Source: Klebsiella ornithinolytica NBRC 105727 = ATCC 31898 (GTDB lineage: Bacteria > Pseudomonadota > Gammaproteobacteria > Enterobacterales > Enterobacteriaceae). Taken from it: 64,000 nucleotides of DNA. Position numbers and translations under genes: made by a program. The notes under the pieces are model-generated. The model did no database searches. It was not told where the DNA came from and was given only the letters and a program-made list of their open reading frames with translations. Positions within the stretch are counted from its first letter, which is position 1. Each line of letters starts with the position of its first letter. The stretch spans positions 1 to 64,000 of the forward strand of contig NZ_BCYR01000008.1 of NCBI RefSeq assembly GCF_001598295.1, read 5' to 3'. Shown here one piece after another: positions 36,909 through 45,265 of the stretch.

Positions 36909-37465
36909 ATCGAATCCTGAAGCGAAGTGGTGATTATTGTATGTATGAAGGTCGTAGACGACCACGCTGCCTTGTAGGCATAGTGTTAATTTATCGTTAA
37001 CGAACAAAAACGAGAAATATCGAAATATAAATGTGTGTGCTGCGTCAAGAAAATGAGCGTTTTCGCGCCATAAACGCGTGTTGTGACACATTTTCCCCGC
37101 ATTTCCGGCGGATTTTGTTAACCCATTGATTAACAATTGCCGGATAACTTCCACAGAAACGCGCCGAATGCGCCAGGTAAAGACTGAAAAGTGTTGCAAA
37201 CCGCAATCTGCGCGGGTTGTCGCTGGACAGGGAAGGCGGGGATTCATACAATCGACTGCATGACCACTGTAGTGCGCTTATTTTCGTTAAGGCGTCACCG
37301 CGTAGGTACACAACATCATTCGGGATGTGTCAAAACGGCAAGCGAATGAATCCTCGCCGCTTACTTCGGTAAGTGTTCGGGAAGAACCCGCTAACGCAGA
37401 AGCAGCTTGAAGGACGACGTGTACGGGATAGTACTCTATCAACGCCTTGCAAGTTCAGGAGAGGT
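36909..37465. other. glpF-zapB divergent regulatory region
   Basis: 557 bases with no gene. Two adjacent GlpR-like operators at 36989-37028 serve glpF. The zapB side has a UUCG hairpin (CTTAC/GTAAG, 37360-37373) and a poor promoter candidate (TTGAAG at 37407 with TAGTAC 16 bases on). CRP sites are expected for glpF but I see only degenerate TGTG half-sites. Confidence 0.6.
36989..37028. promoter_or_regulatory. Tandem GlpR-like operators upstream of glpFK
   Basis: 36989-37008 contains TTATCGTTAACGAAC, a good match in both halves to the GlpR operator (TTCGTTAACGAA-type core). 37009-37028, directly adjoining, is a weaker copy (AACGAG ... TATCGA). Tandem 20-bp operators match the E. coli glpFK arrangement. 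Confidence 0.65.
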
Positions 37466-37711
37466 ATGACGATGTCATTAGAAGTGTTTGAGAAATTAGA
37501 ATCAAAAGTACAGCAGGCGATTGATACCATCACTCTGTTGCAGATGGAAATCGAAGAGCTGAAAGAGAAGAACAACACGCTGGCGCAGGAAGTTCAGGGC
37601 GCACAGCACGGTCGTGAAGAGCTGGAGCGTGAAAACGGTCAGCTGAGAGAACAGCTGCAGGGCTGGCAGGATCGTCTGCAGGCGCTGCTGGGTCGCATGG
37701 AAGAAGTGTAA
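37466..37711 (+). CDS. zapB: Cell-division factor ZapB
   Basis: Small coiled-coil protein of 81 residues that stabilises the Z-ring through ZapA. Almost wholly one heptad coil: [20 protein letters not shown], then [18 protein letters not shown] and the conserved end LLGRMEEV. It differs from E. coli mainly in the middle ([10 protein letters not shown]). AGGAGAGG is very close to this ATG; the ATG two codons later (37472) is an alternative start. Divergent from glpF, as in E. coli; but the next gene is sbp rather than rraA. Confidence 0.93.
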   Translation: MTMSLEVFEKLESKVQQAIDTITLLQMEIEELKEKNNTLAQEVQGAQHGREELERENGQLREQLQGWQDRLQALLGRMEEV

Positions 37712-37724
37712 CCCTCTCGCCCTC

Positions 37725-37748
37725 ACCCTCTCCTCTCCTGGAGAGGGT
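37725..37748. repeat. Inverted repeat after zapB, CCCTCTCC type
   Basis: ACCCTCTCC and GGAGAGGGT with a six-base loop, 13 bp after zapB. No T-run follows. It recalls the hairpin at 29567-29591 and lies at a gene-order joint (zapB|sbp). Confidence 0.5.
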
Positions 37749-37871
37749 AAGCATTCCCCTCCGGTTTACATATACTCGCAAGTTATAGCCAATCTTTTTT
37801 TATTCTTTAATCATTGTTTCGCTTTCTGGCACGCTTAACTCATCACAACACGACATAAAGAGAGCGGTGCG

Positions 37872-38861
37872 ATGAACAAGTGGGGCGTTGGGTTAACTCT
37901 GTTGCTGGCATCCGCCAGCGTTCTGGCCAAAGACATTCAGTTATTAAACGTATCTTATGATCCAACGCGCGAGCTGTACGAACAGTACAACAAGGCATTC
38001 AGCGCGCACTGGAAACAAGAAACCGGCGACAATGTGGTGATTCGTCAGTCGCATGGCGGCTCCGGCAAACAGGCGACGTCGGTGATCAACGGTATCGAAG
38101 CCGATGTCGTGACGCTGGCGCTGGCCTACGATGTTGATGCGATCGCGGAACGCGGCCGTATCGATAAAAACTGGCTGAAACGTCTGCCGGATAACTCCGC
38201 GCCGTATACCTCCACCATCGTGTTCCTTGTACGTAAAGGCAACCCAAAACAGATTCATGACTGGAACGACCTGATTAAACCGGGTGTGTCGGTGATTACG
38301 CCAAACCCGAAAAGCTCCGGCGGCGCACGCTGGAACTACCTGGCCGCCTGGGGCTATGCCCTGCACCAGAATCACGGCGACCAGGCAAAAGCCCAGGAGT
38401 TTGTGAAGGCGCTGTATAAAAACGTCGAAGTGCTGGACTCCGGCGCGCGCGGTTCGACCAATACCTTTGTTGAACGCGGGATCGGCGATGTGTTGATTGC
38501 GTGGGAGAACGAAGCGCTGCTGGCGGCGAACGAGCTGGGCAAAGATAAGTTTGAAATTGTGACTCCGAGCGAATCGATTCTTGCTGAACCGACCGTCTCC
38601 GTGGTTGATAAAGTGGTCGATAAAAAAGGCACCCGCCAGGTAGCTGAAGCTTACCTGAAGTATCTCTACTCGCCGGAAGGCCAGGAGATTGCGGCGAAGA
38701 ACTTCTATCGCCCACGTGACCCGGCAGTCGCGAAGAAATATGCCGATGAGTTCCCGAAACTGAAGCTGTTCACCATCGACCAGGAGTTTGGTGGCTGGAC
38801 GAAGGCACAGAAAGAGCACTTCTCAAACGGCGGTACTTTCGACCAAATCAGTCAGCGTTAA
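37872..38861 (+). CDS. sbp: Periplasmic sulfate-binding protein
   Basis: Binding protein for sulfate (and thiosulfate) serving the CysUWA ABC importer, 329 residues. Cleavable signal peptide ending ASVLA before [13 protein letters not shown]. The binding-loop segments GGSGKQA and [16 protein letters not shown] are conserved. AAGAGAG precedes the ATG. Followed by a clear terminator. CysB control is known for sbp, but I cannot define a site. The gene leads the E. coli-like sequence sbp-cdh-tpiA. Confidence 0.96.
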   Translation: MNKWGVGLTLLLASASVLAKDIQLLNVSYDPTRELYEQYNKAFSAHWKQETGDNVVIRQSHGGSGKQATSVINGIEADVVTLALAYDVDAIAERGRIDKNWLKRLPDNSAPYTSTIVFLVRKGNPKQIHDWNDLIKPGVSVITPNPKSSGGARWNYLAAWGYALHQNHGDQAKAQEFVKALYKNVEVLDSGARGSTNTFVERGIGDVLIAWENEALLAANELGKDKFEIVTPSESILAEPTVSVVDKVVDKKGTRQVAEAYLKYLYSPEGQEIAAKNFYRPRDPAVAKKYADEFPKLKLFTIDQEFGGWTKAQKEHFSNGGTFDQISQR

Positions 38862-38870
38862 TCGTTCCGA

Positions 38871-38899
38871 ACGCCCGGTTAAATAACCGGGCGTTTTTA
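38871..38899 (+). terminator. Rho-independent terminator after sbp
   Basis: CGCCCGGTT and AACCGGGCG around AAAT, then TTTTTATTT, beginning ten bases after the sbp stop. Confidence 0.9.
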
Positions 38900-38949
38900 T
38901 TTAGTCATCAAACTACGCTACTCTTCCGTTTCTGGCTGGACAGGAAAAG

Positions 38950-39708
38950 ATGATGAGAAGAGTACGATACCTTTTATGGCTGCTGCTGGTGCTTGTACTG
39001 GCAGCGGCGGCCGGCGGCTGGTACTGGCTGCATTCCGGTAACCCTGACGCGCTGCGACAGATTGTTTTGCAGCAATGCGTTCCTAATCAACAGCAGCACC
39101 AAACTCCCTCGCCGTGTGCCGACGTCAATCTGCAGGGCGGCTACGTGCTGTTTAAAGATCGCAACGGGCCCTTGCAGTATCTGCTGATGCCGACCTATCG
39201 AATTAACGGCACCGAGAGCCCGCTGCTGCTCGACCCGTTAACGCCGAACTTCTTCTGGCAGGCATGGCAGGGGCGCGACATCATGAGCGAACGCCGCGGT
39301 TCAGCGGTACCGGATAACGCCGTGTCATTAGCCATTAACTCCCGCAGCGGACGCACGCAAAACCATTTCCATATTCATATCTCCTGCTTACGCGAAGATG
39401 TGCGCGCCCGGCTGGATAACGATGCCGCCGCTATCAGCAGCCGATGGCTGCCGCTTCCCGGTGGTTTGCTCGGCCATGAATATCTCGCGCGGCGAGTCAC
39501 TGAGTCCGAGCTGGCGCAGCGTAGCCCGTTTCTGATGCTGGCGGAAGAGGTACCGGAGGCGCGTGAACATATGGGGCGCTTTGCGCTGGCGATGGCGAAG
39601 CAGAGCGATGGCTCGCTGGTGCTGCTGGCAACCGAGCGCAACCTGCTGACCCTGAATCGCGCCTCTGCTGAAGAGATCCAGGACCATCGCTGCTTGATTC
39701 TGAAATAA
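38950..39708 (+). CDS. cdh: CDP-diacylglycerol pyrophosphatase
   Basis: Hydrolyses CDP-diacylglycerol to CMP and phosphatidate, 252 residues. An N-terminal membrane anchor (about residues 8-27, [17 protein letters not shown]) leads into a periplasmic HIT-like domain with the catalytic NHFHIHIS motif (near residue 139). Length and context between sbp and the tpiA region match E. coli. A terminator follows directly. Confidence 0.95.
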   Translation: MMRRVRYLLWLLLVLVLAAAAGGWYWLHSGNPDALRQIVLQQCVPNQQQHQTPSPCADVNLQGGYVLFKDRNGPLQYLLMPTYRINGTESPLLLDPLTPNFFWQAWQGRDIMSERRGSAVPDNAVSLAINSRSGRTQNHFHIHISCLREDVRARLDNDAAAISSRWLPLPGGLLGHEYLARRVTESELAQRSPFLMLAEEVPEAREHMGRFALAMAKQSDGSLVLLATERNLLTLNRASAEEIQDHRCLILK

Positions 39709-39720
39709 CCTTTATTGCTG

Positions 39721-39755
39721 AGCCATGCAGGTTCCTGCATGGCTGGCTATTTTTT
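39721..39755 (+). terminator. Rho-independent terminator after cdh
   Basis: AGCCATGCAGG and CCTGCATGGCT pair, followed by GGCTATTTTTTG. Confidence 0.8.
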
Positions 39756-39816
39756 GATAGGTTTACCTGCCTCGCCCCCGATCGTATTCTTGCTGAAAAA
39801 ACGACAGGAGACAGGC

Positions 39817-41121
39817 ATGTCGCTCTGGTTTTCTCACCCTCTGTTTCTTCCCTCGCTGATTATCGCGATAACCATTGTGCTGTGGGCGACCTCGCTGTTG
39901 CCGGAGTTTATGACCGCGCTGCTGTTTTTCGCGGCGGCGATGATCGCCAAAATTGCGCCGCCGGAAGCGATCTTTGGCGGGTTTGCCTCGTCGGCATTCT
40001 GGCTGGTATTCAGCGGCTTCGTTCTCGGGATTGCGATTCGTAAAACCGGGCTGGCGGACAGAGCGGCACAGGCGCTATCGGCGCGACTGACGGACTCCTG
40101 GCCGTTGATGGTGGGTAGCGTCGTGCTACTCAGCTATGCGCTGGCCTTCGTGATGCCGTCGAATATGGGACGCATCGCGCTGCTGATGCCCATCGTGGCG
40201 GCGATGGCGAAACGGGCCGGTATCGCAGACGGTTCACGGGCCTGGTATGGCCTGGCGCTGGCGGTGGGTTTTGGGACCTTTCAGCTGTCGGCGACCATTC
40301 TGCCCGCCAACGTCCCGAACCTGGTGATGAGCGGCGCGGCCGAAGGTTCTTACGGGATCCACCTTAACTACCTGCCGTATCTGCTGCTGCACACGCCGGT
40401 GCTGGGCTGGCTAAAGGGGGGAGTATTAATTGCCCTGATCTGCTGGCTGTTTCCTGGCAAACCGCATCCGCCGCGCGAACTGATCCCGCTTCCGCCGATG
40501 AGTCGGGACGAGAAGCGCCTGGCCTGGCTGCTGGCCGTGGTGCTGGTGCTGTGGGTGAGCGAGAGCTGGCACGGTATCGGGCCCGCCTGGACGGGGCTGG
40601 CAGCGGCAGTCGTCACGCTGCTGCCGCGGGTTGGCTTTATCAGCGGCGAGGAGTTTTCCAGCGGGGTGAATATTCGTACCTGCATTTACGTCGCCGGGAT
40701 CCTCGGACTGGCGATTACCGTGACCCAAACCGGCATCGGTGAGGTGGTCGGCAATGCGCTGCTGCACGTGATGCCGCTCGACAAAGAGAGTCCGTTCACC
40801 AGCTTCCTGGCGTTAACCGGCATGACCAGCGCCCTGAACTTTATTATGACCGCCAACGGCGTACCCGCGCTATACACCACGTTTGCCCAGAGCTTTTCCG
40901 ATGCCACCGGTTTCCCGCTGCTCAGCGTGATTATGATTCAGGTATTGGGCTATTCCACGCCGCTGCTGCCGTATCAGGCGTCGCCGATTGTCGTGGCGAT
41001 GGGGCTAGGGAAAGTGCCGGCACGGGCGGGAATGCTGCTGTGTATCGCCCTGGCGGCGGTGAGCTATTTGATTCTGCTGCCGCTGGACTATCTGTGGTAT
41101 CAAGCGTTGGGGAAATTGTAG
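39817..41121 (+). CDS. SLC13/DASS-family anion transporter
   Basis: Inner-membrane transporter of 434 residues with about 12 hydrophobic segments, of the divalent-anion:sodium symporter family. Features include LVFSGFVLGIAIRKTGLA, the SNMGRIALLMP segment and NFIMTANGVPA, where DASS proteins have SNT-type substrate motifs. A frame open for 34 codons upstream is dismissed because AGGAG lies six bases before the ATG at 39817. E. coli has no such gene between cdh and tpiA. Substrate unknown: dicarboxylates or sulfate are the usual options; the nearby sulfate-binding protein belongs to a different transport system. Confidence 0.82.
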   Translation: MSLWFSHPLFLPSLIIAITIVLWATSLLPEFMTALLFFAAAMIAKIAPPEAIFGGFASSAFWLVFSGFVLGIAIRKTGLADRAAQALSARLTDSWPLMVGSVVLLSYALAFVMPSNMGRIALLMPIVAAMAKRAGIADGSRAWYGLALAVGFGTFQLSATILPANVPNLVMSGAAEGSYGIHLNYLPYLLLHTPVLGWLKGGVLIALICWLFPGKPHPPRELIPLPPMSRDEKRLAWLLAVVLVLWVSESWHGIGPAWTGLAAAVVTLLPRVGFISGEEFSSGVNIRTCIYVAGILGLAITVTQTGIGEVVGNALLHVMPLDKESPFTSFLALTGMTSALNFIMTANGVPALYTTFAQSFSDATGFPLLSVIMIQVLGYSTPLLPYQASPIVVAMGLGKVPARAGMLLCIALAAVSYLILLPLDYLWYQALGKL

Positions 41122-41132
41122 CGGCATAAAAA

Positions 41133-41168
41133 AGCCCGGATGCGGCGCCTGCGCGCGTTGTCCGGGCT
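41133..41168 (-). terminator. tpiA terminator / REP-like element
   Basis: AGCCCGGA and TCCGGGCT with a GC-rich loop; on the minus strand TTTTTT follows, ending tpiA transcription. The interior resembles a REP sequence (CCGGATGCGGCG ... ), so it may be both. Confidence 0.7.
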
Positions 41169-41227
41169 CCTCGTATTGCGTTATTCCTTCGCCCCGGTAA
41201 GCGGTACGCCGCCGGGCTTAGCGCAGG

Positions 41228-41995
41228 TTACGCTTTTTTCGCTGCTTCAGCAGCTTTCACGATCACCGCGAAAGCGTCTGCTTTCAGGGAGGCGCCGCCA
41301 ACCAGCGCGCCATCGATGTCCGGCTGGGTGAACAGTTCTGCTGCGTTAGATGCGTTAACGGAACCGCCGTACTGGATGATGACCTGCTCAGCCACTTTCG
41401 CGTCTGCTTTCGCAATGTGATCGCGAATGAATTTATGCACCGCCTGAGCCTGTGCCGGAGTCGCTGATTTGCCGGTGCCGATTGCCCAGACCGGTTCGTA
41501 AGCGATAACCACGCCTTCGAATGCCGCAGCGCCCTGAGTTTTCAGAACGGCGTCAATCTGACGTGCGCACACTTCTTCCGTTTTGCCCGCTTCGTTTTCT
41601 GCTTCAGTTTCGCCGATGCACAGAACCGGAATCAGACCCTGTTCTTTCAGAACCGCGAATTTCTTAGCGATGAACTCGTCAGACTCGTTGTGGTAAGTAC
41701 GACGCTCAGAGTGACCGATGATGATGTATTCAGCACCGACATCTTTCAGCATTTGAGCAGAGGTTTCACCGGTGAATGCGCCGGACAGGTTCAGGTCAAC
41801 GTTCTGCGCGCCCAGGTGAATGTGGCTACCTTCTGCCGCATGCTTAGCCAGATCGATGTACATTTCTGGCGGAGCGATTGCAACGGCACAGCCAGAAACG
41901 CCAGCCAGTTCGGTACGCAGGTTAGCAACCAGTTCGTTTACCATATGGCGGCTGCCGTTCAGTTTCCAGTTACCCATCACTAAAGGATGTCGCAT
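41228..41995 (-). CDS. tpiA: Triosephosphate isomerase
   Basis: Glycolytic enzyme interconverting dihydroxyacetone phosphate and glyceraldehyde-3-phosphate, 255 residues, TIM barrel. Catalytic residues are visible: Lys in GNWKLNGS, His in IIGHSERR, Glu in [11 protein letters not shown] (loop 6 follows). The MRHPLVMGN start is that of all enterobacterial TpiA; the 15 preceding codons are rejected. It also handles DHAP formed by glycerol catabolism through nearby glpK. Confidence 0.98.
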   Translation of the reverse strand: MRHPLVMGNWKLNGSRHMVNELVANLRTELAGVSGCAVAIAPPEMYIDLAKHAAEGSHIHLGAQNVDLNLSGAFTGETSAQMLKDVGAEYIIIGHSERRTYHNESDEFIAKKFAVLKEQGLIPVLCIGETEAENEAGKTEEVCARQIDAVLKTQGAAAFEGVVIAYEPVWAIGTGKSATPAQAQAVHKFIRDHIAKADAKVAEQVIIQYGGSVNASNAAELFTQPDIDGALVGGASLKADAFAVIVKAAEAAKKA

Positions 41996-42105
41996 TTTAA
42001 TTCTCCACGCTACGTTAAGCGAATTAAGGAATATAGCCACCCGTCAGGGCAGCATGGTCTGTCAAACAGTATAGAGATTCATCGTTGGAAAGGCTTTGCT
42101 TTTTG

Positions 42106-42705
42106 TCATTTATTATTGCTCTCCAGCGTTTCAGATAGCGCCAGCTTAATCGGTTCAACAGCGAAGGTCAGCCCTTTTTCACCGTTGTCTGCGACAACAT
42201 AACGTATCGCGCCTTCCGTTTCAGAGAAGTAACGTTTTCCCTTGCCGGCGGCGAGCATTTTCTGCAGTTTTTGCTGGCTCTGAGCCACGCTTAAGGTGGG
42301 CGCGAACATGCGTAACACGGCGCTCATATACTCCTGCGCTTTGGCCTTCGCCGCTTTCTGCTCGGGCCCCTGAATAGGGAGCCAGGTCACCTGCATCGAT
42401 TTTATTTTCAGGGTGCCGCGCTCCAGCGCCGTGGAGGCGTAAAGATTTTCATTAATTTTGCTCGCCGCACGCGTCAGATTTTCTCTGTCGCGGCTGGAGG
42501 CAATGGCGCGAAATTCATTCAGCTGAAGCTTCGGATTCGCCGCGTTGAATTTTTCCCGAAAGTCGCTGATAGACATATCAAAGGTAGGGGCGCCCGCCAG
42601 CAGATAAGGGGCCGTGGCGGAGGATTCGGGCACCGCGGACAACGCCTTCGGGCCGACGGATAAGGCCGTCAGCCCAATAAAACATACAGTCATCCACGTC
42701 TTCAT
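42106..42705 (-). CDS. yiiQ: YiiQ, DUF1454 periplasmic protein
   Basis: Protein of 199 residues, same length as E. coli YiiQ, of unknown function. A signal peptide (MKTWMTVCFIGLTALSVGPKALS-type, shown in part) suggests export to the periplasm. No enzymatic motif is apparent. It lies upstream of tpiA with 110 bp between and is divergent from yiiR, as in E. coli. Confidence 0.92.
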   Translation of the reverse strand: MKTWMTVCFIGLTALSVGPKALSAVPESSATAPYLLAGAPTFDMSISDFREKFNAANPKLQLNEFRAIASSRDRENLTRAASKINENLYASTALERGTLKIKSMQVTWLPIQGPEQKAAKAKAQEYMSAVLRMFAPTLSVAQSQQKLQKMLAAGKGKRYFSETEGAIRYVVADNGEKGLTFAVEPIKLALSETLESNNK

Positions 42706-42817
42706 GCCGGTCTTTCCTTTTTTTGCCTGCAGACGATTAAAACGGGAACCGTCGCGCTTGTCAAAAAGTGACGGCTTCAGGGTAAACTACGCGAATGATG
42801 ATGATAAGGAATAAAAC

Positions 42818-43246
42818 ATGACCCTACAGCAGTGGATGTTCTCAATTAAGGGGCGTATCGGGCGCCGTGACTTCTGGATCTGGATGGCCATCTGGGTTCT
42901 TGCCATGAGCGTGCTCTTTACCCTGGCCGGCACCAATTTGCTCAATGTGCAGACCGCTGCGTTTATCCTGGTGTGCCTGCTGTGGCCGACGGCGGCGGTG
43001 ACGATCAAACGCCTGCACGATCGCGGTAAATCGGGGATCTGGGCGCTGCTGATGATTCTGGCGTGGATGCTGCTGGCGGGGAACTGGTCGGTGCTGCCTG
43101 GCGTCTGGCAATGGGTTGTCGGGCGGTTTGTGCCGACGCTGATTATCGTCATGATGTTCATCGACCTGGGCGCGTTTGTCGGTACCCAGGGCGAGAATAA
43201 ATTTGGTAAAGATACGCAGGATGTTCGCTGGAAGGCGGAGCCCTGA
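42818..43246 (+). CDS. yiiR: YiiR, DUF805 inner-membrane protein
   Basis: Membrane protein of 142 residues, DUF805 family, with four hydrophobic segments. The family signature GRIGRRDFWIWMAIW is at residues 11-25 and KRLHDRGKSGIW marks the middle loop. Function unknown. The stop is directly against the convergent fpr stop. Confidence 0.9.
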   Translation: MTLQQWMFSIKGRIGRRDFWIWMAIWVLAMSVLFTLAGTNLLNVQTAAFILVCLLWPTAAVTIKRLHDRGKSGIWALLMILAWMLLAGNWSVLPGVWQWVVGRFVPTLIIVMMFIDLGAFVGTQGENKFGKDTQDVRWKAEP

Positions 43247-43993
43247 TTACCAGTATTGCTCGGCGGTCATGTGGCCCGGCCGGCGGCGTAAATGTTTCGT
43301 CATCTGTCGGGTTTCTTTCAACAGCTGCTGGGTATCACGCACCATCTGCGGGTTTCCACACAGCATCACGTGGCTATTATCGGCGTTCATCGGCAGGCCA
43401 ACGGCCTCTTCCAGGGCGCCGGTGTCGATAAGAAACGGAATCCGTCCGGTCAGCGAACCGGCGGCGGTTTCACGGCTCACGACGGTCTGAATCCGCAGCT
43501 TGCCGCCATAGCGCTGTGCTAATTCGCGCATCAGCGGCAGGTAGCTTAAATCGGCCTCATAGCGCACGGCGTGGACCAGCACCAGATTTTTGAAGCGCTC
43601 AAGGTCTTTACCTTCCTGCAGAATTGACAGATACGGGCCGAGCGCGGTGCCGGTCGCCAGCATCCATAAGGTCTCGCAGTCAGGCACCTCTTCCAGAACG
43701 AAGAATCCCGCGGCCTCGCTGACCAGCTGAACGTCATCGCCCGGTTTGAGCGCCGCAAGGCGTGGGCTGAGCTTACCGTCCGGGACGGTGACCAGATAGA
43801 ACTCCAGATCGGGATTGCCCGGTGCGTTAACGTAGGAATAGGCGCGCTGAACGCGCTCCCCGTCAATTTCCAGCCCGAGCTTGGTAAATTGCCCGGCGGT
43901 AAACGGGTGAACCGGCGCGTGGACGTACAAACTGAACAGCGTATCGGTCCAGAACTCTATTTTTTTTACTTTACCGTTAACCCAGTCCGCCAT
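43247..43993 (-). CDS. fpr: Ferredoxin/flavodoxin-NADP+ reductase
   Basis: FAD enzyme of 248 residues that passes electrons from NADPH to flavodoxin or ferredoxin, part of the SoxRS oxidative-stress response in E. coli. FAD motif RAYSYVNAPG and NADP-site segment MLATGTALGPYLSIL are present; the C-terminal aromatic is W248 in AEQYW. The start at MADWVNGK aligns with E. coli; 17 earlier codons are rejected. In E. coli fpr lies downstream of glpX, and that local order is kept. Confidence 0.97.
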   Translation of the reverse strand: MADWVNGKVKKIEFWTDTLFSLYVHAPVHPFTAGQFTKLGLEIDGERVQRAYSYVNAPGNPDLEFYLVTVPDGKLSPRLAALKPGDDVQLVSEAAGFFVLEEVPDCETLWMLATGTALGPYLSILQEGKDLERFKNLVLVHAVRYEADLSYLPLMRELAQRYGGKLRIQTVVSRETAAGSLTGRIPFLIDTGALEEAVGLPMNADNSHVMLCGNPQMVRDTQQLLKETRQMTKHLRRRPGHMTAEQYW

Positions 43994-44187
43994 CATCTTC
44001 TCCCGTTGCGCAAAGCGTTGCCTTATCTTCGTTGCACGCGGCAAAGATTTCCAGCCTGACGGCGCCGAAAAGCTCTATTGATCAAATATTCTCGTCATAC
44101 TTCAATTGCCTGTGCGTTGGCGGCAGCCGTTTTCGGCCCGTCCCTGGGCCTGGCGCCAGCGTGCAATCCATACGCGCGATCGGAGGC

Positions 44188-45198
44188 TTACAGAATATGC
44201 AGCTGAATATCCGGGTCTTTACGGTCGAGATAATGAATGGACTGAATGCGGCGAATCGTACGGGATTTACCGCGGATCAGCAGCGTTTCGGTGGTGGCCA
44301 TATTGCCCTTACGGGTAATGCCATCCAGCAGATCGCCTTTGGTGATCCCGGTTGCGGAGAACACCACATTATCGCTGCGGGCCATTTCGTCCAGGCGCAG
44401 CACTTTGCCTGCTTCGATGCCCATCTCTTTGCAGCGCGCCAGTTCGTTCTCGCCGATACGACGGTTTTCTGCGGTATCGCCTTTTACATCGTGACGAGCC
44501 AGCAGGCGACCCTGCATGTCGCCGTCCAGAGCGCGGATCACTGCGGCAGAAACTACCCCTTCCGGCGCGCCGCCGATGCCGTACAGGACGTCTACTTCGC
44601 TGTCCGGCATGCAGGTCAGAATCGACGCCGCTACGTCGCCATCCGGAATGGCGAAGACGCGAACGCCCGACTGCTGGAGTTCGGCAATCACCGCGTCGTG
44701 ACGCGGTTTGGCCAGAATGGTGACGGTCAGCTCGGCCAGCGGTTTATTCAGCGCCGCGGCGACATTACGCAGGTTCTCCGCCAGCGGCAGATTGAGGTCA
44801 ATCGCCCCTTTTGCCCCTGGGCCGACAATCAGTTTTTCCATGTACATATCCGGCGCGTTCAGGAAGCAGCCTTTATCGCCGACCGCCATCACCGCCAGCG
44901 CATTGGCCTGGCCCATGGCCGTCATGCGCGTCCCTTCGATAGGGTCAACGGCGATATCCACCGCATCGCCGTTGCCGGTGCCGACCTTCTCACCGATATA
45001 CAGCATCGGCGCTTCATCGATTTCACCTTCGCCAATGACGATGGTACCGTCGATATTAATCAGGTTGAGCATAATGCGCATGGCATTGACGGCGGCGCCG
45101 TCGGCGGTATTTTTATCGCCGCGGCCCAGCCATTTATAGCCCGCCAGCGCGGCAGCCTCGGTGACACGCGAAAATTCGATGGCCAGTTCTCGTTTCAT
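44188..45198 (-). CDS. glpX: Class II fructose-1,6-bisphosphatase
   Basis: Gluconeogenic phosphatase of 336 residues, as in E. coli. Metal and substrate motifs: GEGEIDEAPMLYIGE, VDPIEGTRMTA and YGIGGAPEGVVSA. The true start MKRELAIEFSRV is at 45198; 53 earlier codons belong to the recG end. In E. coli it is the last gene of glpFKX. Here glpFK is 8 kb away and reads in the same direction, but other genes intervene, and glpX is 67 bp downstream of recG on the same strand. I see no strong promoter in those 67 bp, so expression may come from the spoT-recG transcript. This would disconnect it from glycerol control. Confidence 0.97.
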   Translation of the reverse strand: MKRELAIEFSRVTEAAALAGYKWLGRGDKNTADGAAVNAMRIMLNLINIDGTIVIGEGEIDEAPMLYIGEKVGTGNGDAVDIAVDPIEGTRMTAMGQANALAVMAVGDKGCFLNAPDMYMEKLIVGPGAKGAIDLNLPLAENLRNVAAALNKPLAELTVTILAKPRHDAVIAELQQSGVRVFAIPDGDVAASILTCMPDSEVDVLYGIGGAPEGVVSAAVIRALDGDMQGRLLARHDVKGDTAENRRIGENELARCKEMGIEAGKVLRLDEMARSDNVVFSATGITKGDLLDGITRKGNMATTETLLIRGKSRTIRRIQSIHYLDRKDPDIQLHIL

Positions 45199-45265
45199 AA
45201 TCCACTCGTTGTGAAGATAAATTGCGCGAAGCGTCCTGGTCTGGCCCTGCGGGACAGAGTCGACG

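Noticed and set aside
43994-44187. SoxS box upstream of fpr
   Set aside because: GCACGCGGCAAA is suggestive, but the spacing between GCAC and the AAA does not match the soxbox consensus, so I did not annotate it.
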